64,000 nt of DNA from Boswellia sacra (Eukaryota > Streptophyta > Magnoliopsida > Sapindales > Burseraceae): positions 1 to 64,000 of the forward strand of contig SNVD02002651.1 in assembly GCA_013180625.2 (NCBI GenBank), in the 5' to 3' direction. Within the stretch, counting starts at the first letter, position 1. Every line of letters begins with the position of its first letter. The notes below the pieces were generated by a model. It saw only the letters and a list, made by a program, of their open reading frames with translations, had not been told where the DNA came from and ran no database searches. The position numbers were made by a program, and so were the translations under genes. This document shows positions 22,200 to 33,588 of this stretch, one piece after another.

Positions 22200-22364
22200 A
22201 TAAAAGTTATGATAAATATGTGATTAAAAAAAGACAAATAATGATAAATATGATATATAGTTGGGTTTGACTTTTAAATCATTAGTATATTTTTCACTTT
22301 TTTTAAAAAACTGACAAATAAAAAAAATGTAAAGTGACAAATATGAAAAATATTCTTGTATAAT
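22200..22364. other. AT-rich spacer
   Basis: Very AT-rich with no coding signal. It separates the gene-fragment cluster from the next copia remnant. Confidence 0.5.
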
Positions 22365-24735
22365 TTATATTCAATTTTCCACCATGATTAAAACTTAGTT
22401 TTCCTCTACCATCAAAATTTTTCGCACTGACAATGCAATGAAATATAAAGATTCTGTTCTCACTCAATTTCTTTCACAAAATGGAACCATTATTCATAGA
22501 TCTTGTCCAAGTACCTCCCAACAAAATAGGCATGCAAAACAAAAACATGGGCATATTCTTGATACTATTTGAGTACTTTTAATCTCTTCCTCTTGTCCTG
22601 ACTGCCGTGTATGCCATTAACCAAATCCCTTCTCATCTTATTGGTAATATTTCTTCTTATAAGCATTTGTATGGCCATTATCTTGATTATCAGTCTCTTC
22701 ATGTTTTTGGCAACGCTTGTTTTGTTCTTTTACAACCTCATGGATATAATAAATTAGAACCAAAACACATTTATGTTGTTTTCTAGGATATGGTATTGAA
22801 CATAAAGGACATCGGTGTGGGATTCCTTTTCCAAACTTCTTTGCATACCCCATCATGTTACCTTTTGGGAACACAAATGTTCTCAAGTCTTTCCCCTTTT
22901 CGAGTTAACATAACATCTTCACTTTTTTTAATGATCTTACTATTTCTCTTTTTCTTAATGATTCACTTGTAGGTCCTATTAATCCTTTATATGATATCTC
23001 TCAGTATACTGCACAACCTATAATCTCTCCTGATGCATCTACCTTGGCTATGGATCCGGTTCTACATTTTTCTAAGTCTTTAGCTTCTTCTGATGAGTTA
23101 GTTTCTGAACCCTTTGATCCTCCACTATGTCACTCTAGTCTGGTAACTAAATCTTCTAATCTTCTTTGTGATTTTCACTGTTATTCTACCATTGTGTCTC
23201 TATATGAGCCTTGCACCTCTCGTGAGGCTAGTACTGACCCCGATGGTGGAAAGCAATGGTAGAAGAAATTCAGGCTCTTACAAGCACTCATACTTGGGAT
23301 TTGGTTGATTCACCTCTAGATAAATCTGTGGTTACGTGTAAATGGGTCTATAAAATCAACAATTGGACAGATGGTTTAGTTGAAAGGTATAAAGCTAGAC
23401 TAGCAGCTAAAAGGGTTCACATAGGAGTATGACATTGATTATGAGGAGACATTTATGCCAATAGCTTGTCTCACTTCTGTTAGTAGTCTCGTTGCAATTA
23501 TTGTTGCTAAGCACTGGTAAATATTTTAGATGGATGTGAAGAATGTCTTTCTCAATGGAGATTTTTGAAGAGGTTTATATGCAGCCTCTTCATGGTTATG
23601 ACCATCTTCCTAATCAGATATGTCGTCTCTATAAGGCTTTATGTAAACTTAAGCAGGCGCCTCGAGCATGGTTTTCCAAATTTAGCTCTATTGTTTATCA
23701 GTTTGGTTTTCAGTCTAGCTCTTATTATCATGCCTTGTTCATTCGTAAAACCTCTCAGGGTTGTGTACTTCTTTTAGTCTATGTGGATGACATGATTATT
23801 ACTGGTGATGATCTCCAGGGCATTTCAAATCTTAAGTCTTTTCTTAGCCAACAATTTGAAATGAAGGATCTTGGTCGACTGAATTATTTTTTAGGCCTTG
23901 AGGTCTCATTTAACCAATCTGGATATTATCTATCTTAGGCCAAGTATGCCACTAATCTTATTTCTCCTATCGGGCTCACTGATACTAAGAATGTTAGCAC
24001 TCCTATTGAGCCTAATGCCTATTTTTCAACCACTGATGGTACTCCCCTTAGTGATTGCACTCTATATTGATATTTGGTTGGTAGTCTTGTGTATCTTACT
24101 GTTACTCATCCTGATATCGCCTATGCTGTTCATATTATGTGTCAGTTCATGTCTGTTCCTCGTACTACTCCCTATGCTGTTGTGCTTTGCACCATTTGTT
24201 ATGTCAGGAGCACTTTGTTTCATGGACTTCACTACTCCAGTTCGTCCTCTATTAATTTGAAAGCATTCTCTAGTGCTGATTAGGTTGGAGATCCTACTGA
24301 CAGATGCTCCACTACTGGTAATTGCTTCTTTCTTGGTGATTCTCTTATCTATTGGCACAATAAAAAGCAAACGGTTGTCTCTTATTCTAGTATTAAAGCT
24401 GAGTATCGAGCCCTTGCTGACACTACTTCTAATCTTTTATGGTTATGATGGTTACTTCATGATATGGGGATTAATCATTCATTTGCTATTTCATTTTACT
24501 GTGACAATCGCAGTGCCATATGGATTGCTCACAATGATGTGTTTCATGAGTGCACTAAGCATATAGAGACTGACTGCCACTTTATTCATCATTATGTGCT
24601 TTAGGGTACTGTTCATCTTATTCTTGTCTCTTCCCAGTCTTTGTCTACATATTTTTATCGAAGCTCATTTACGTATTTGCTTGCGTGCTCTCCTTCGCAA
24701 ACTCCAAATGACTAATACATTGCCATTTTGAGTTT
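22365..24735 (+). pseudogene. Decayed copia pol (integrase, RT, RNase H), 5' truncated
   Basis: The reading begins inside the integrase core near 22365 (RTDNAMKYKDS, FLSQNGTIIHRSCPSTSQQN). It continues through the region after integrase (GYGIEHKG near 22793). RT lies at 23260-23938 with CKWVYKIN, LKQAPRAWF and the catalytic YVDDMIITGDD. RNase H remnants follow to about 24600. Many frame changes and stops break it: the longest open piece is only 131 codons. gag, protease and the 5' LTR are missing. It is a different lineage from the 7.4 kb element, as the RT sequence and short LTR show. Confidence 0.88.
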
Positions 24736-24834
24736 GAGAGGGGGGGGTGGGCGGCGGGGTGGGGGGTGGTGTGGAGGGGTGAAGGGGGGGGGTGGTGGTG
24801 GGGGGTGGGGTGGGGGGGGGAGTGGTGGGGGGGG
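24736..24834 (+). repeat. 100-bp G-tract at the polypurine position
   Basis: About 100 bases are almost wholly G with single T, A and C interruptions, including many runs of four to ten G. The tract sits exactly where the polypurine tract of the copia remnant should be. It could form stacked G-quadruplexes and is prone to sequencing and assembly error. Confidence 0.9.
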
Positions 24835-25064
24835 AGTTAGTATAATTAGCATAATTAGCATCATTAACTCCTTGATTGTAGGCTAATATATTCCTGATTA
24901 ACTATTATATTTTTTCCTTATTGTATTGTTTTACCCTCAATTAACGTTACCAACTTTATTTCCTTTATTGTATTTCTAGCTCTATTATAAATAAGCTGTA
25001 AACCCATTGCACATAATATACACATTTATTATTCTCTCAATTTCTCTTCTTTATTTCTGTAACA
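24835..25064 (+). repeat. Short 3' LTR of the copia remnant
   Basis: After the G-tract comes AGTTAGTATAATTAGC, close to the usual TGTTAG start, then CTATTATAAATAAGCTGTAA (TATA-like, near 24980) and an end at TTTCTGTAACA. The length of about 230 bp and the content fit LTRs of Ale-type copia elements. The first two bases appear mutated. No second LTR is in the window. Confidence 0.65.
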
Positions 25065-25546
25065 ATTAGCTTACTCTGGCACACAGTTCTAAATATTTTT
25101 ACAATAAACATCTTGTGGACAGTTAAGATCAACAATAAACTCTAGAAATCAGCCTAGATTACTCTAGCGATCCCTTGGCTAATACCGATGCACTGTTGGT
25201 CAACCCAATTAGATTCACAATGTGAAATTATCAGTTGAAATTAATTTTCTTCGCCAAGAGAGTAGATGTAGAAAGAACTTGCTATCTTTCGTGTCAGAAA
25301 AGTTGGTGATGGTTGATTCCATTGAATTAATGTTTCTGTTCGCCAATCACCTTGATGGATAGAACGAGAAGAAAAAAGTAATTAACTAATTTGTGTGGTG
25401 TTTAAATTGCAGACATTTTATGGAGTTTAGAGATGATAAGCAATTAATTTATACGGTCATGTATTTTATAATTCACTGAGTCTTAATCCTAACTATATAT
25501 ATCCAACGATACCATGATGAAGAAAGCTTTTGATATCATTCAAAAG

Positions 25547-25596
<50 letters not shown>

Positions 25597-27782
25597 AAGC
25601 CTTATTTTTTTTTTCTAATTTGCACAATTTTTCTAATAGATAATACTTTTAATTAGATGACTATGTTTGGAGTGTGAAGAGTAATCATATTTTGTTTTTC
25701 TTTTTTAAGTTACTTTTTCTTTTATATTTTTATTGAAGGTTTTTTTTGTAAAAAAAATTAAATTAAATAATAGTTGTTGGAATCAATTTTGTGGGTGCAA
25801 ATTACCTCATCAAAAGTCACACATTACTAATGGAATCTGTTAGCTAGAGGTGTGTGGATGATGAATTTCTTGTGAGGTCACGGAAGACTGATATAATAAA
25901 GGGGCAAAAAGTGTTTCCTCCAAAATTTTCCCAAAATATAAACACATAATAAATTCTATCATAAAGCAAATCAAACATGCGGGTTAAAATGGGTTTTAGA
26001 TTGTCAAGGAGTTAACCTTTGAGTTCAATTTGAAGTCTGCTTGTACATTAATAGTTTGTTTGTTTTCTAATCAAAATCCATCTCAGCATATTTGAATCAA
26101 ATTAACATACGACAAAAGATGAATGATGCATGGTTAGGCATAGTACCTTTACATAAGGATATATAGTATGTCAGCGCGCCTCATGTAATTTTTGTCTTCT
26201 GTATTAATTTTTGTTCATGTTATTAGTATAATTTTAATTAAAAAGATTTGAATGTGTGTTAATGATTGTAGATGGGTTAAACGTTCAAGTAGTGGGTTAA
26301 ACATAATACAATTGCAAATGGGTGATATATTTAATGTCTGTGGCATAATCATATTCATATGTGTGTCGTACAAGTCAAAATTTTATAAATTTGTATATTG
26401 ACTCTACACCCTAATACGAATTATCACCCAACACGTGGGGTCATAAGTTCTTGTTAATATTAAAGGTTCCATCGACAATCTATCTGCTTTCCCGTTTGCT
26501 TTTCTACAAACTTGGAATTGGAGCTGACGGCCGACTTAAGAACAGTCAATGCATGCATGCATTTGACTCTAGTGGTTTTGACTAGTACTAGTTATCTTGT
26601 AGAATACTTGTTTTTGTTGCATCACGCGCACAAAGTAGCCTGTATAATATGCAACAAAGCTGCATGAATTATCGATGGAGAGACAGGAAGAGATCAATCG
26701 ATGGAAGATCAGAGGCGTAGTGGGGACAGAGTTTAGAGAATTACGACCAAGCCTTAGCAGACTATGCGGTGGTTTCAGAAAAGAAAGATGAGACGCAAGA
26801 TGGAGCTTAAAGAAAGGTTCGGATTCTTCAATCATTATTACAGTTTCTTCTTACTTACTTCAATCGTTCTTACATTGGGCAATTTAGGAATATTCCAAAA
26901 AATTACCCCTTTAAGCGTCTTTGTTGTTAAAGGTTAAAAAACTATGTTAGGTCTACGGTCATGCTAGCTACAATAAAAATCCCAATTATGTGAGGTACTA
27001 TTTTTAGAAATTAAATACATATTCTTACTTATGAGAGAAAATTGAAATTTTACTTAATCGCCTACTGCACGCAAAAGAAAGATAATTGCAGGAAGGGCAG
27101 ATTTAGAATTGACGAAAGTGATGTTGGATAATCACTACTAGCCAAGAAAAGGAAGTAAAACTACCATTCTTCCAACAAAAGACTGTAATTTAATTAGTTT
27201 ATATATAGACTTGGTGGAAAACTTTAAAAGTTTATAAAACCCTGTAAAAATCGGCTCAATTTTTTGTACTAAGTCAACCTCTCGATGGTTCCAATAGTAT
27301 TCATAGGTAGAGGAAGAAGTCCTGTCACTCCAAACCACAACTCATCCGATGATTCTTCGACTTCTAGCAGTGCACATTTCGTTATTTATTGAAGTGAAGT
27401 CACGTTGCTGTGTCAGAAGAAGGATAGTTGTAAAAGCTATGGTACAACCGGTACATCAGCTGTACCGAAGCTACTTCCACCCATATATACGTGGTTTAAA
27501 TATTATTTGATCATTCTAATAGTACTTAATCTGATTTATAATAATAAGTTTATAAATACATAAATCGTCCGGAGAATTTAAAAAAAAAATCGAAGCCTAG
27601 AGAGGAGAGGAGGATCTACGGGAAAGAAAAGAACATCCAAACCCTTTATTAGTAAGGATACTATCTTGCATCTGAATCTGGGGATTGACTTTATCAGAGT
27701 TTTAAAGTGATTGTTTGATAAAAGGGGTAAAAAGTTGGAAATACGTCCTAATAATCAATAAAGTACCAAAGATATTTTTAGA
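25065..27782. other. Intergenic, AT-rich, no gene seen
   Basis: It contains an (AT)n plus (GTAT)n microsatellite at 25550-25597. The longest ORF (26569-26835, minus, 88 codons) has no recognisable domain and no supporting splice or initiation context. Confidence 0.5.
25550..25597. repeat. (AT)n/(GTAT)n microsatellite
   Basis: About 17 AT units pass directly into GTAT units. Confidence 0.95.
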
Positions 27783-27783
27783 A

Positions 27784-27796
27784 TGGTATCAGAGCC
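27784..27796 (+). promoter_or_regulatory. Pararetrovirus tRNA-Met primer-binding site
   Basis: TGGTATCAGAGCC is complementary to the 3' end of initiator tRNA-Met, the minus-strand primer used by all Caulimoviridae. The polyprotein opens about 190-310 bases downstream. Confidence 0.88.
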
Positions 27797-27970
27797 TATC
27801 CTCCCAAAAGGAGTTGAAGTCTAAGGTTCAAAATAATAAAGTTCTCTCAGTTCGGCCCTGCCGTCGGTTGAATTTTATCATTTTGATATCTTATGAATTT
27901 CTGAGTTAGAAGTTGTGATTCAGTTAAGGCTATCCAGAGTGAAGAAATATAGATTGAGGATACTTTTCTA

Positions 27971-30376
27971 TTGTGGTGTGAATGCTCGAAAAGAAAGCCA
28001 AGGTGGCGTGAGAAAAAAGAGCTAATATCCACAAGAAAAGTTATATCTATATTCTCCTTTTGTAGTAAGACCCTGAGAGGCAACATAAGGACAATGGATA
28101 ACCAAGAGATAGCAACGACTGAATTTGCAAAGTCTTCTTCAGAAGTTCCTTCTTCTTCTAGTTCGGTCACAAACTTTCATTATGAGGCAGAGTATGAGTC
28201 AGATACTAAACCCAATTCTCTACAACCCTTTCATCTAGATCCTCTTAACCCTTATAAGTTCTATGATGTCAGTGTTCTTATTCCTAAACTAAAAACCCTT
28301 GTTCCGTTTAGAACCCCTAAACTCAAGTCTGTGTACAAGTCCTCGGAAGTGTCCGTCCAGTCTATTTCTTCAAGTTCTTCAGAAACCTATCTTCCTATAA
28401 TTTCCGCACCAGATATCCAAAGATACAGTCGAGAAGGCTACCGTGGAATTCATCTAGGAGCAATTCGAATAGGATTGCAACCATTATTCCTTGGTGGTAA
28501 AAATGTTACTTGTTTCATTGCAGCTCTAGATACTCGTTGGCAGTCTTTTGAAAAGGCTTTGATATCAGCTGTTGAGGTAGGTCTCAATCAAGGTCATGTT
28601 ATCATACAAGTTGAGCCCAACTTTACCCTTGATATTTCCAAGCCTACTTTGCCAAACACTATCAAAGTCATGATCCAGTTACATGGATTAGAAATGAATC
28701 CCAATGAGTCAGCCCCTGTAATTCATCATTCCATGACCTATAAAGTCCAAACACATCTCTTTTCCCTGAACCACACAAATATGCCAATTACTAGACTCAC
28801 TGGTAATGGTATGATCATTCAGCCTCAAACTTTCAAGCAAAATCAGCTCGTTTTTCCTACAAAATGGATTAATGAGTATGAGCAGAGTAACAAGCCTCAA
28901 ACTGTCCATGACAAGCCAAAGATAGAAAAGCTGTCTGCTGGCAGAACCTCAGTTTCTTTTCCAAGAGAATCAGTTCCTATCTATCCCTGTGAAAAGTGTC
29001 AGCTGGATGGCAAGAATCCTAGATCTTGCACTCATATGCCCAGAACTCATTTCCTTCCTAGATCTCATTCAGTGAAATATGGCGGATCCATCAATATGTT
29101 CAAATTTCCAGAAAATGATTTTGTCTCTAATGCCTCTGGAAATTATGTTGCTGGAAGCTGGGTTGTTCAAGAGCTTGATCCAACAGAGTTTGGTCCTATT
29201 GAAAAGGCGGTCAACTGGCACAACACTAATGCTCTAAAACAAAACAGAGCGTTAGAAGCCATTGCTGAGCAGCAAGAGCAGATAAAGCAAGAACTTCAAG
29301 AGATACGCAGGCGACTGAAGAAAGTTCACAGGCTAACAGTCAAACAACTTTCAGATGCTCATAAAAAACCTCGTCCAATCAACATGATTGTCAGTACTGG
29401 AGTTGACAGTGACTATTTTCTTAATCAAGTTCGTGAAGAGCAGCGAAGATTCTTTGAGCAAAAGAAGAAAAAGAAGATTTCTTGGAAGAAAGATAAGCCA
29501 AGAAAGAATTCTGATATTTGGGAAGAAAGTCCTACGGGCAACAATGTCAAAGGCTTTTGCAGAAATTACGAAATGCCACATGTGCAACCATGGCCTATTC
29601 ATGCCTCTGGTTGGGATGATGATCAATCTGGTTCTACATCAGATGGATAAAACAATTCCTCTGAATCTTTATCTTCCTTAGTTGTTGAACCGGTTATGAT
29701 GGAGCAGCCACATATTCCTGCAAATCCGACATATGTTAATACTACTGGTAGATTCAGACAGAGAACTCCTTAGTTTAAGCCAGACATGAGTAGAGGAGAA
29801 ACATCAGGAGTATCTTCTTCGGCAAATGTTGGTGAAAACCAAAATCAAGAAAATCAAGAAGAGCTTGATGTTCAGATTCAGGTGCCAAACGCTCCAAATG
29901 TAAAAACTTTTTGGAATATTGATGGTCTAAAACTAGAAGAAAGACCAGCATATTTTGAAAAGATGTTAGCTTGGGCAGAAGGAGAAATACAACGCGCTCC
30001 ACATCTTAGCAAACGAGCAGTCACTCTTCGACTTGTCTCAAGATTTCTTGGATCCTTGAGAAGATGATGGGCAGATACATTTACTGTGGCAGAAAAGGAG
30101 TATATCCTTAGTCATGATCAACCATATAATGAGTTAATCAGATATATAGTTGCTCATTTCTTTGATACTGGAGAGCGAGAAAGTGAAATTGCTGAGAAAG
30201 AATATCTTCAGAACAAGTGCTGTGATGTCCAAATGCTTGAGCAATATTTCCTCAAACAAGAATCTCTCTACTTCAAATTTAACAACCAGTCGGATACAAT
30301 CAAAAGAACTTTTGTTCTTAATATGCCAGGTCCAGTAGCAGAGATGCTTGAAGCAAAACTAAAGCAGATGGGATAA
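27971..30376 (+). pseudogene. Pararetrovirus movement protein and capsid part of the polyprotein
   Basis: The first open piece runs 27971-29650 (559 codons); an internal Met at 28094 is the likelier start. GYRGIHLGAIRIG (from about 28440) opens the 30K-type movement-protein domain, which enlarges plasmodesmata. A Lys-rich coiled coil follows near 29220-29480. The same frame then continues through a TAA at 29648, a TAG at 29771, a TGA at 30065 and a TAA at 30374, covering the capsid core (WNIDGL, then helical segments). Between 30376 and 30427 the frame shifts. The protein between breaks is well preserved. Confidence 0.83.
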
Positions 30377-30426
30377 CTGATCTTGCACCATACAGCCTCG
30401 CCAGTCTCTATCAGTTAGCAACAGAA

Positions 30427-33276
30427 GTGATTCAAACTCATTGTCGCAATCAGGATCTCAAAAAGCACATGAAGCAGATTGAGAAAACTTCTCTTACAAA
30501 ATACTGCAACAAAAAGCCGCAAGAATTTGGATGTTCTCATCTATCCCATTGCAAGTGCAAAAAAGAGAAGAATTCTAAGAAAAAATTTGCCAAGTCTTGG
30601 AAGCAGAGTATAAAGACTAAGTATCGTTTTGTCAAAAAGCGAAAGTTCCCAAAGCAATCAGGCAAATGTTTTATTTGCGGAAAGAAGGGACATTTTGCCA
30701 GGCAATGCAAGCAGAAAAAGAAAGCTCTAATAAGACTTCTTCAACTTATCAATGAGCCAGAATTTTCAGATGAATGGTATTACTGGTCAGATGATCCAGA
30801 AGATGCTTTGTTCTCAATAGAGATCCAATCAGATGATTCAGAAGTTGAAACCAGCAGTGCATCAGAAGTTATCATGAATATTCCTCGTGAGGTACCTATT
30901 GATCTTACTATGCAGTCAGGTCTAATTTTTCGCCCATATGTCAAAGTGGTAATTCAAATTTCTGATCAAGACCAAGTTGCACTCTCTGCACTTATTGATA
31001 CTGGAGCAGTTTCCTCTATAATCCATAGCAACTGTCTTCCAAAGTCTCTATTTATTCCTACAGCAGTCAGATTTTCAGCCGCTAGTGGAGATTTGTTTCA
31101 AAGCAGCAAATGCACTAGAGCTATTAATCTATTGCCATTTCATAAACGGCATAGCTTTTTTGCGTTTGATCAGTCAGGCGAAGATCTATTGCTTGGGATG
31201 GATTTCCTAAGTATTCTCTCTCCATTCACTTTTCATCCTGAAGGATTTGCATTCACTATGCTTGATCCTGTTACTCAGAACTCTCGTTCTTGTCTTTTAC
31301 CATGGATAGAGAAATTTTCCATCTCCAGGAGGGGTGAAAATGTCAAATCTCTTGCTCTAAAGTTTGAAACAGAGCACAAAGAACTTCGAGAATGCTGTGG
31401 AGATGTTCCAAACAAGTTCTGGTCTCGAGAACAATATTTTGTTTCTCTCCCTTACAAAGATAATTGGGAGATGCCGCATCAGACAGCTTCACATCCAGGA
31501 TTACCACATGATGAAGATCTTTGAAGAGAGGAAATCTCTGAACTTCTCAAAATAAATCTCATCAGTCCTTCAAAATCTGAATGGGCAAGTCAAGCTTTCT
31601 ACGTCAACAACAGAGCTGAGCGTGTTCGTGGAAAGAAAAGATTCTGTATTGATTACCGAAAGCTCAATGAATGTTTGCGAGATATTCGATATCCTGTTCC
31701 AAGAAAGATTTGTCTCTTAAAGAGAATGGCTAAGTCAAAGATCTACTCAAAGTTCGATATGAAGTCAGGATTTTGGCAGGTGGGAGTCAGAAAAGAAGAT
31801 CGCTACAAAACAGCTTTCATTATGCCACATGGTCACTATGAGTGGAACGTGATGCCTTTTGGTCTCAAGAATGCTCCTTCAGAATATCAGCACAGAATGG
31901 ATGACGTGTACAAAGACATAATTAACTTTTGTCTTGTATACATTGATGATGTCCTTATCTTCAGCAATAATGACGAAGATCATGTCCAGCATCTTAAACA
32001 GTTCAAGAGTTTAACTTTTGAGCATGGCTTGGTCTTATCCGAAAGAAAGATGTTCATTGGAATCCCAGAAGTAGATTTCCTTGGATTGCATATCAAAGAT
32101 GGCTACACAAAGCCAATGCCACATATTGCTGAAAAGATATTCTTGTTCCCTGACAAGTTGATAAGCAGAAAGATGATTCAACAATTCTTGGGAATCGTCA
32201 ATTATGCAGGAGATTATATAAAGAATTTGTCCAGATACACTAGCAAAATCTCAAGGCATATAAGGAAGAAAGCAGCAGCATGGTCTGACGAAGCGACACA
32301 AGCTGTAATTGATTTGAAAGAAAAATGTAGGTCTCTTCCTCCTTTAAAGATTCCTGACACGGGACAACTCATCCTTCAGACTGACGCAAGTGACAAATTT
32401 TGGGGAGCAGTGCTACTTGAACAAGAAGGGAGCTACAGAAGAATTTGTGCATATAAATCCGGGTAGTTCTCAGACTCTCAACAACACTATCCTTCATCCA
32501 AGAAAGAAGTGTTAGCGGTCATCAACGCTATCAAAAAATTTCAATTTCATCTCTCTCTTGAGGAATTTATGGTTGAAACAGACTACAAATATTTCGAGGG
32601 ATTGCTTAGAAGAAGAGAAGGCGAGATTCCAGATCCTCAACTCGCTAGATGGTCAGAGTCTCTTTCGAGATTCAAGTTCAAGGTTCGCTACATCAAAGGT
32701 GAATCAAACGTGTTAGCAGATTTTCTGTCCAGTCCGATTCCTAGACCTATTCAAGTTATAACAATGGCTTCTAGTTCCTCTAAGCCATACATGCTGGGTC
32801 AGGATGCCTTAGAAAGAAGACAGGAAGGTCTCAGAAGGAGAAAACTTCCTCAAACTCTTGAAGATTACAAAGGCAAAACAATAATGGAACCACCAGGTCT
32901 AACAAAAATGAAAGGAACAGAATTCCTTTATGATCTTCCATCATTCTGTTCTCTTTTGCCTCCAGAAATCAAAACAGATATTGAAGATCGGGTGTTTTAT
33001 GCACGTGACTATCCAGAAACATCAGACAAAACTTTTGGAAGAACATGGGATCTTTTATATCAATGCATGATGAGTCCTAGCACAGAAGAAAGGAGATTTC
33101 AATTGCTTTCTCCTTCACCAAATCCAGATCAAATTTTTGAGACGGTCTACCAGATCTCTCCAAATTTTCATGTGGTCCATGATGAAGACACAAATTGGGG
33201 TCATTTAGTCATACCTGAAGCTTCTCCTCTAGGATACTATTCCTATTGGCTATTGTTCAACCTATATAAAGCATGA
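30427..33276 (+). pseudogene. Pararetrovirus capsid knuckle, protease, RT, RNase H and C-terminal region
   Basis: One frame, interrupted only by a TGA at 31522 and a TAG at 32464. The CCHC knuckle CFICGKKGHFARQC is at about 30667-30708, after a basic stretch. The aspartic protease motif LIDTGA is near 30991. RT carries FCIDYRKLN, KFDMKSGFWQ and the catalytic YIDDVLIFS near 31939. RNase H carries the first catalytic region QTDASDKFWG near 32380 and ends near 32730 (GESNVLADFLS). About 170 further codons (32763-33276) form a region I do not recognise. Protease, RT and RNase H together copy the RNA pregenome to DNA. No integrase is present, as expected for the family. Confidence 0.87.
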
Positions 33277-33448
33277 GTTGAGTCATGCTAGTGTAATGAT
33301 GTTGTATTGTCTTTATGTGTGAGTCATGTAGTAAGGTGTCCAATGTAATGATGATAATGATAAGGTGTGAGTTGTAAAATAGTGTAAACGTGTAAAGGAG
33401 ATTCCTTAGAGATAAGGAAGCATACTAGCATAGTATCCTGGCTTGGCC

Positions 33449-33457
33449 TATATAAAG
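33449..33457 (+). promoter_or_regulatory. TATA box of the pararetrovirus pregenomic promoter
   Basis: TATATAAAG lies 170 bases after the polyprotein and about 120 bases before the second primer-site copy. The position and the following CTTGGG...CTCTCGTGTG region fit a 35S-type promoter and leader start. Inferred from layout. Confidence 0.6.
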
Positions 33458-33588
33458 GATACTTGGGCTTTGTATTGGGACACGGAATACTAGCCAAGTC
33501 TCTCGTGTGTCTATCCCTTGTGTAATCTCTTCCTCTAGTAATGGAATCAGAGCTTGTACTCTGAGCCTAGTTGTATTAATGGTATCAG

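Larger units (their letters stand above)
27783..33588 (+). mobile_element. Endogenous pararetrovirus (Caulimoviridae-like), one genome unit of about 5.8 kb
   Basis: A single polyprotein region carries, in order, movement protein, capsid with CCHC knuckle, aspartic protease, RT and RNase H. There is no integrase and there are no LTRs. A tRNA-Met primer site marks the start, and a TATA box plus transcript-start region follows the coding part. That is the plan of Caulimoviridae with one large ORF, such as petuviruses and florendoviruses; I cannot choose between genera. The same 10 bases (ATGGTATCAG) occur at 27783-27792 and 33579-33588, which suggests the integrated molecule was one circle opened at the primer site. 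The coding region has five in-frame stops and one frameshift. At 5.8 kb it is shorter than most described family members, so part of the non-coding leader may be lost. Confidence 0.85.

Noticed and set aside
26569..26835. 88-codon minus-strand ORF
   Set aside because: No recognisable domain, no splice context and isolated in AT-rich spacer; probably chance.
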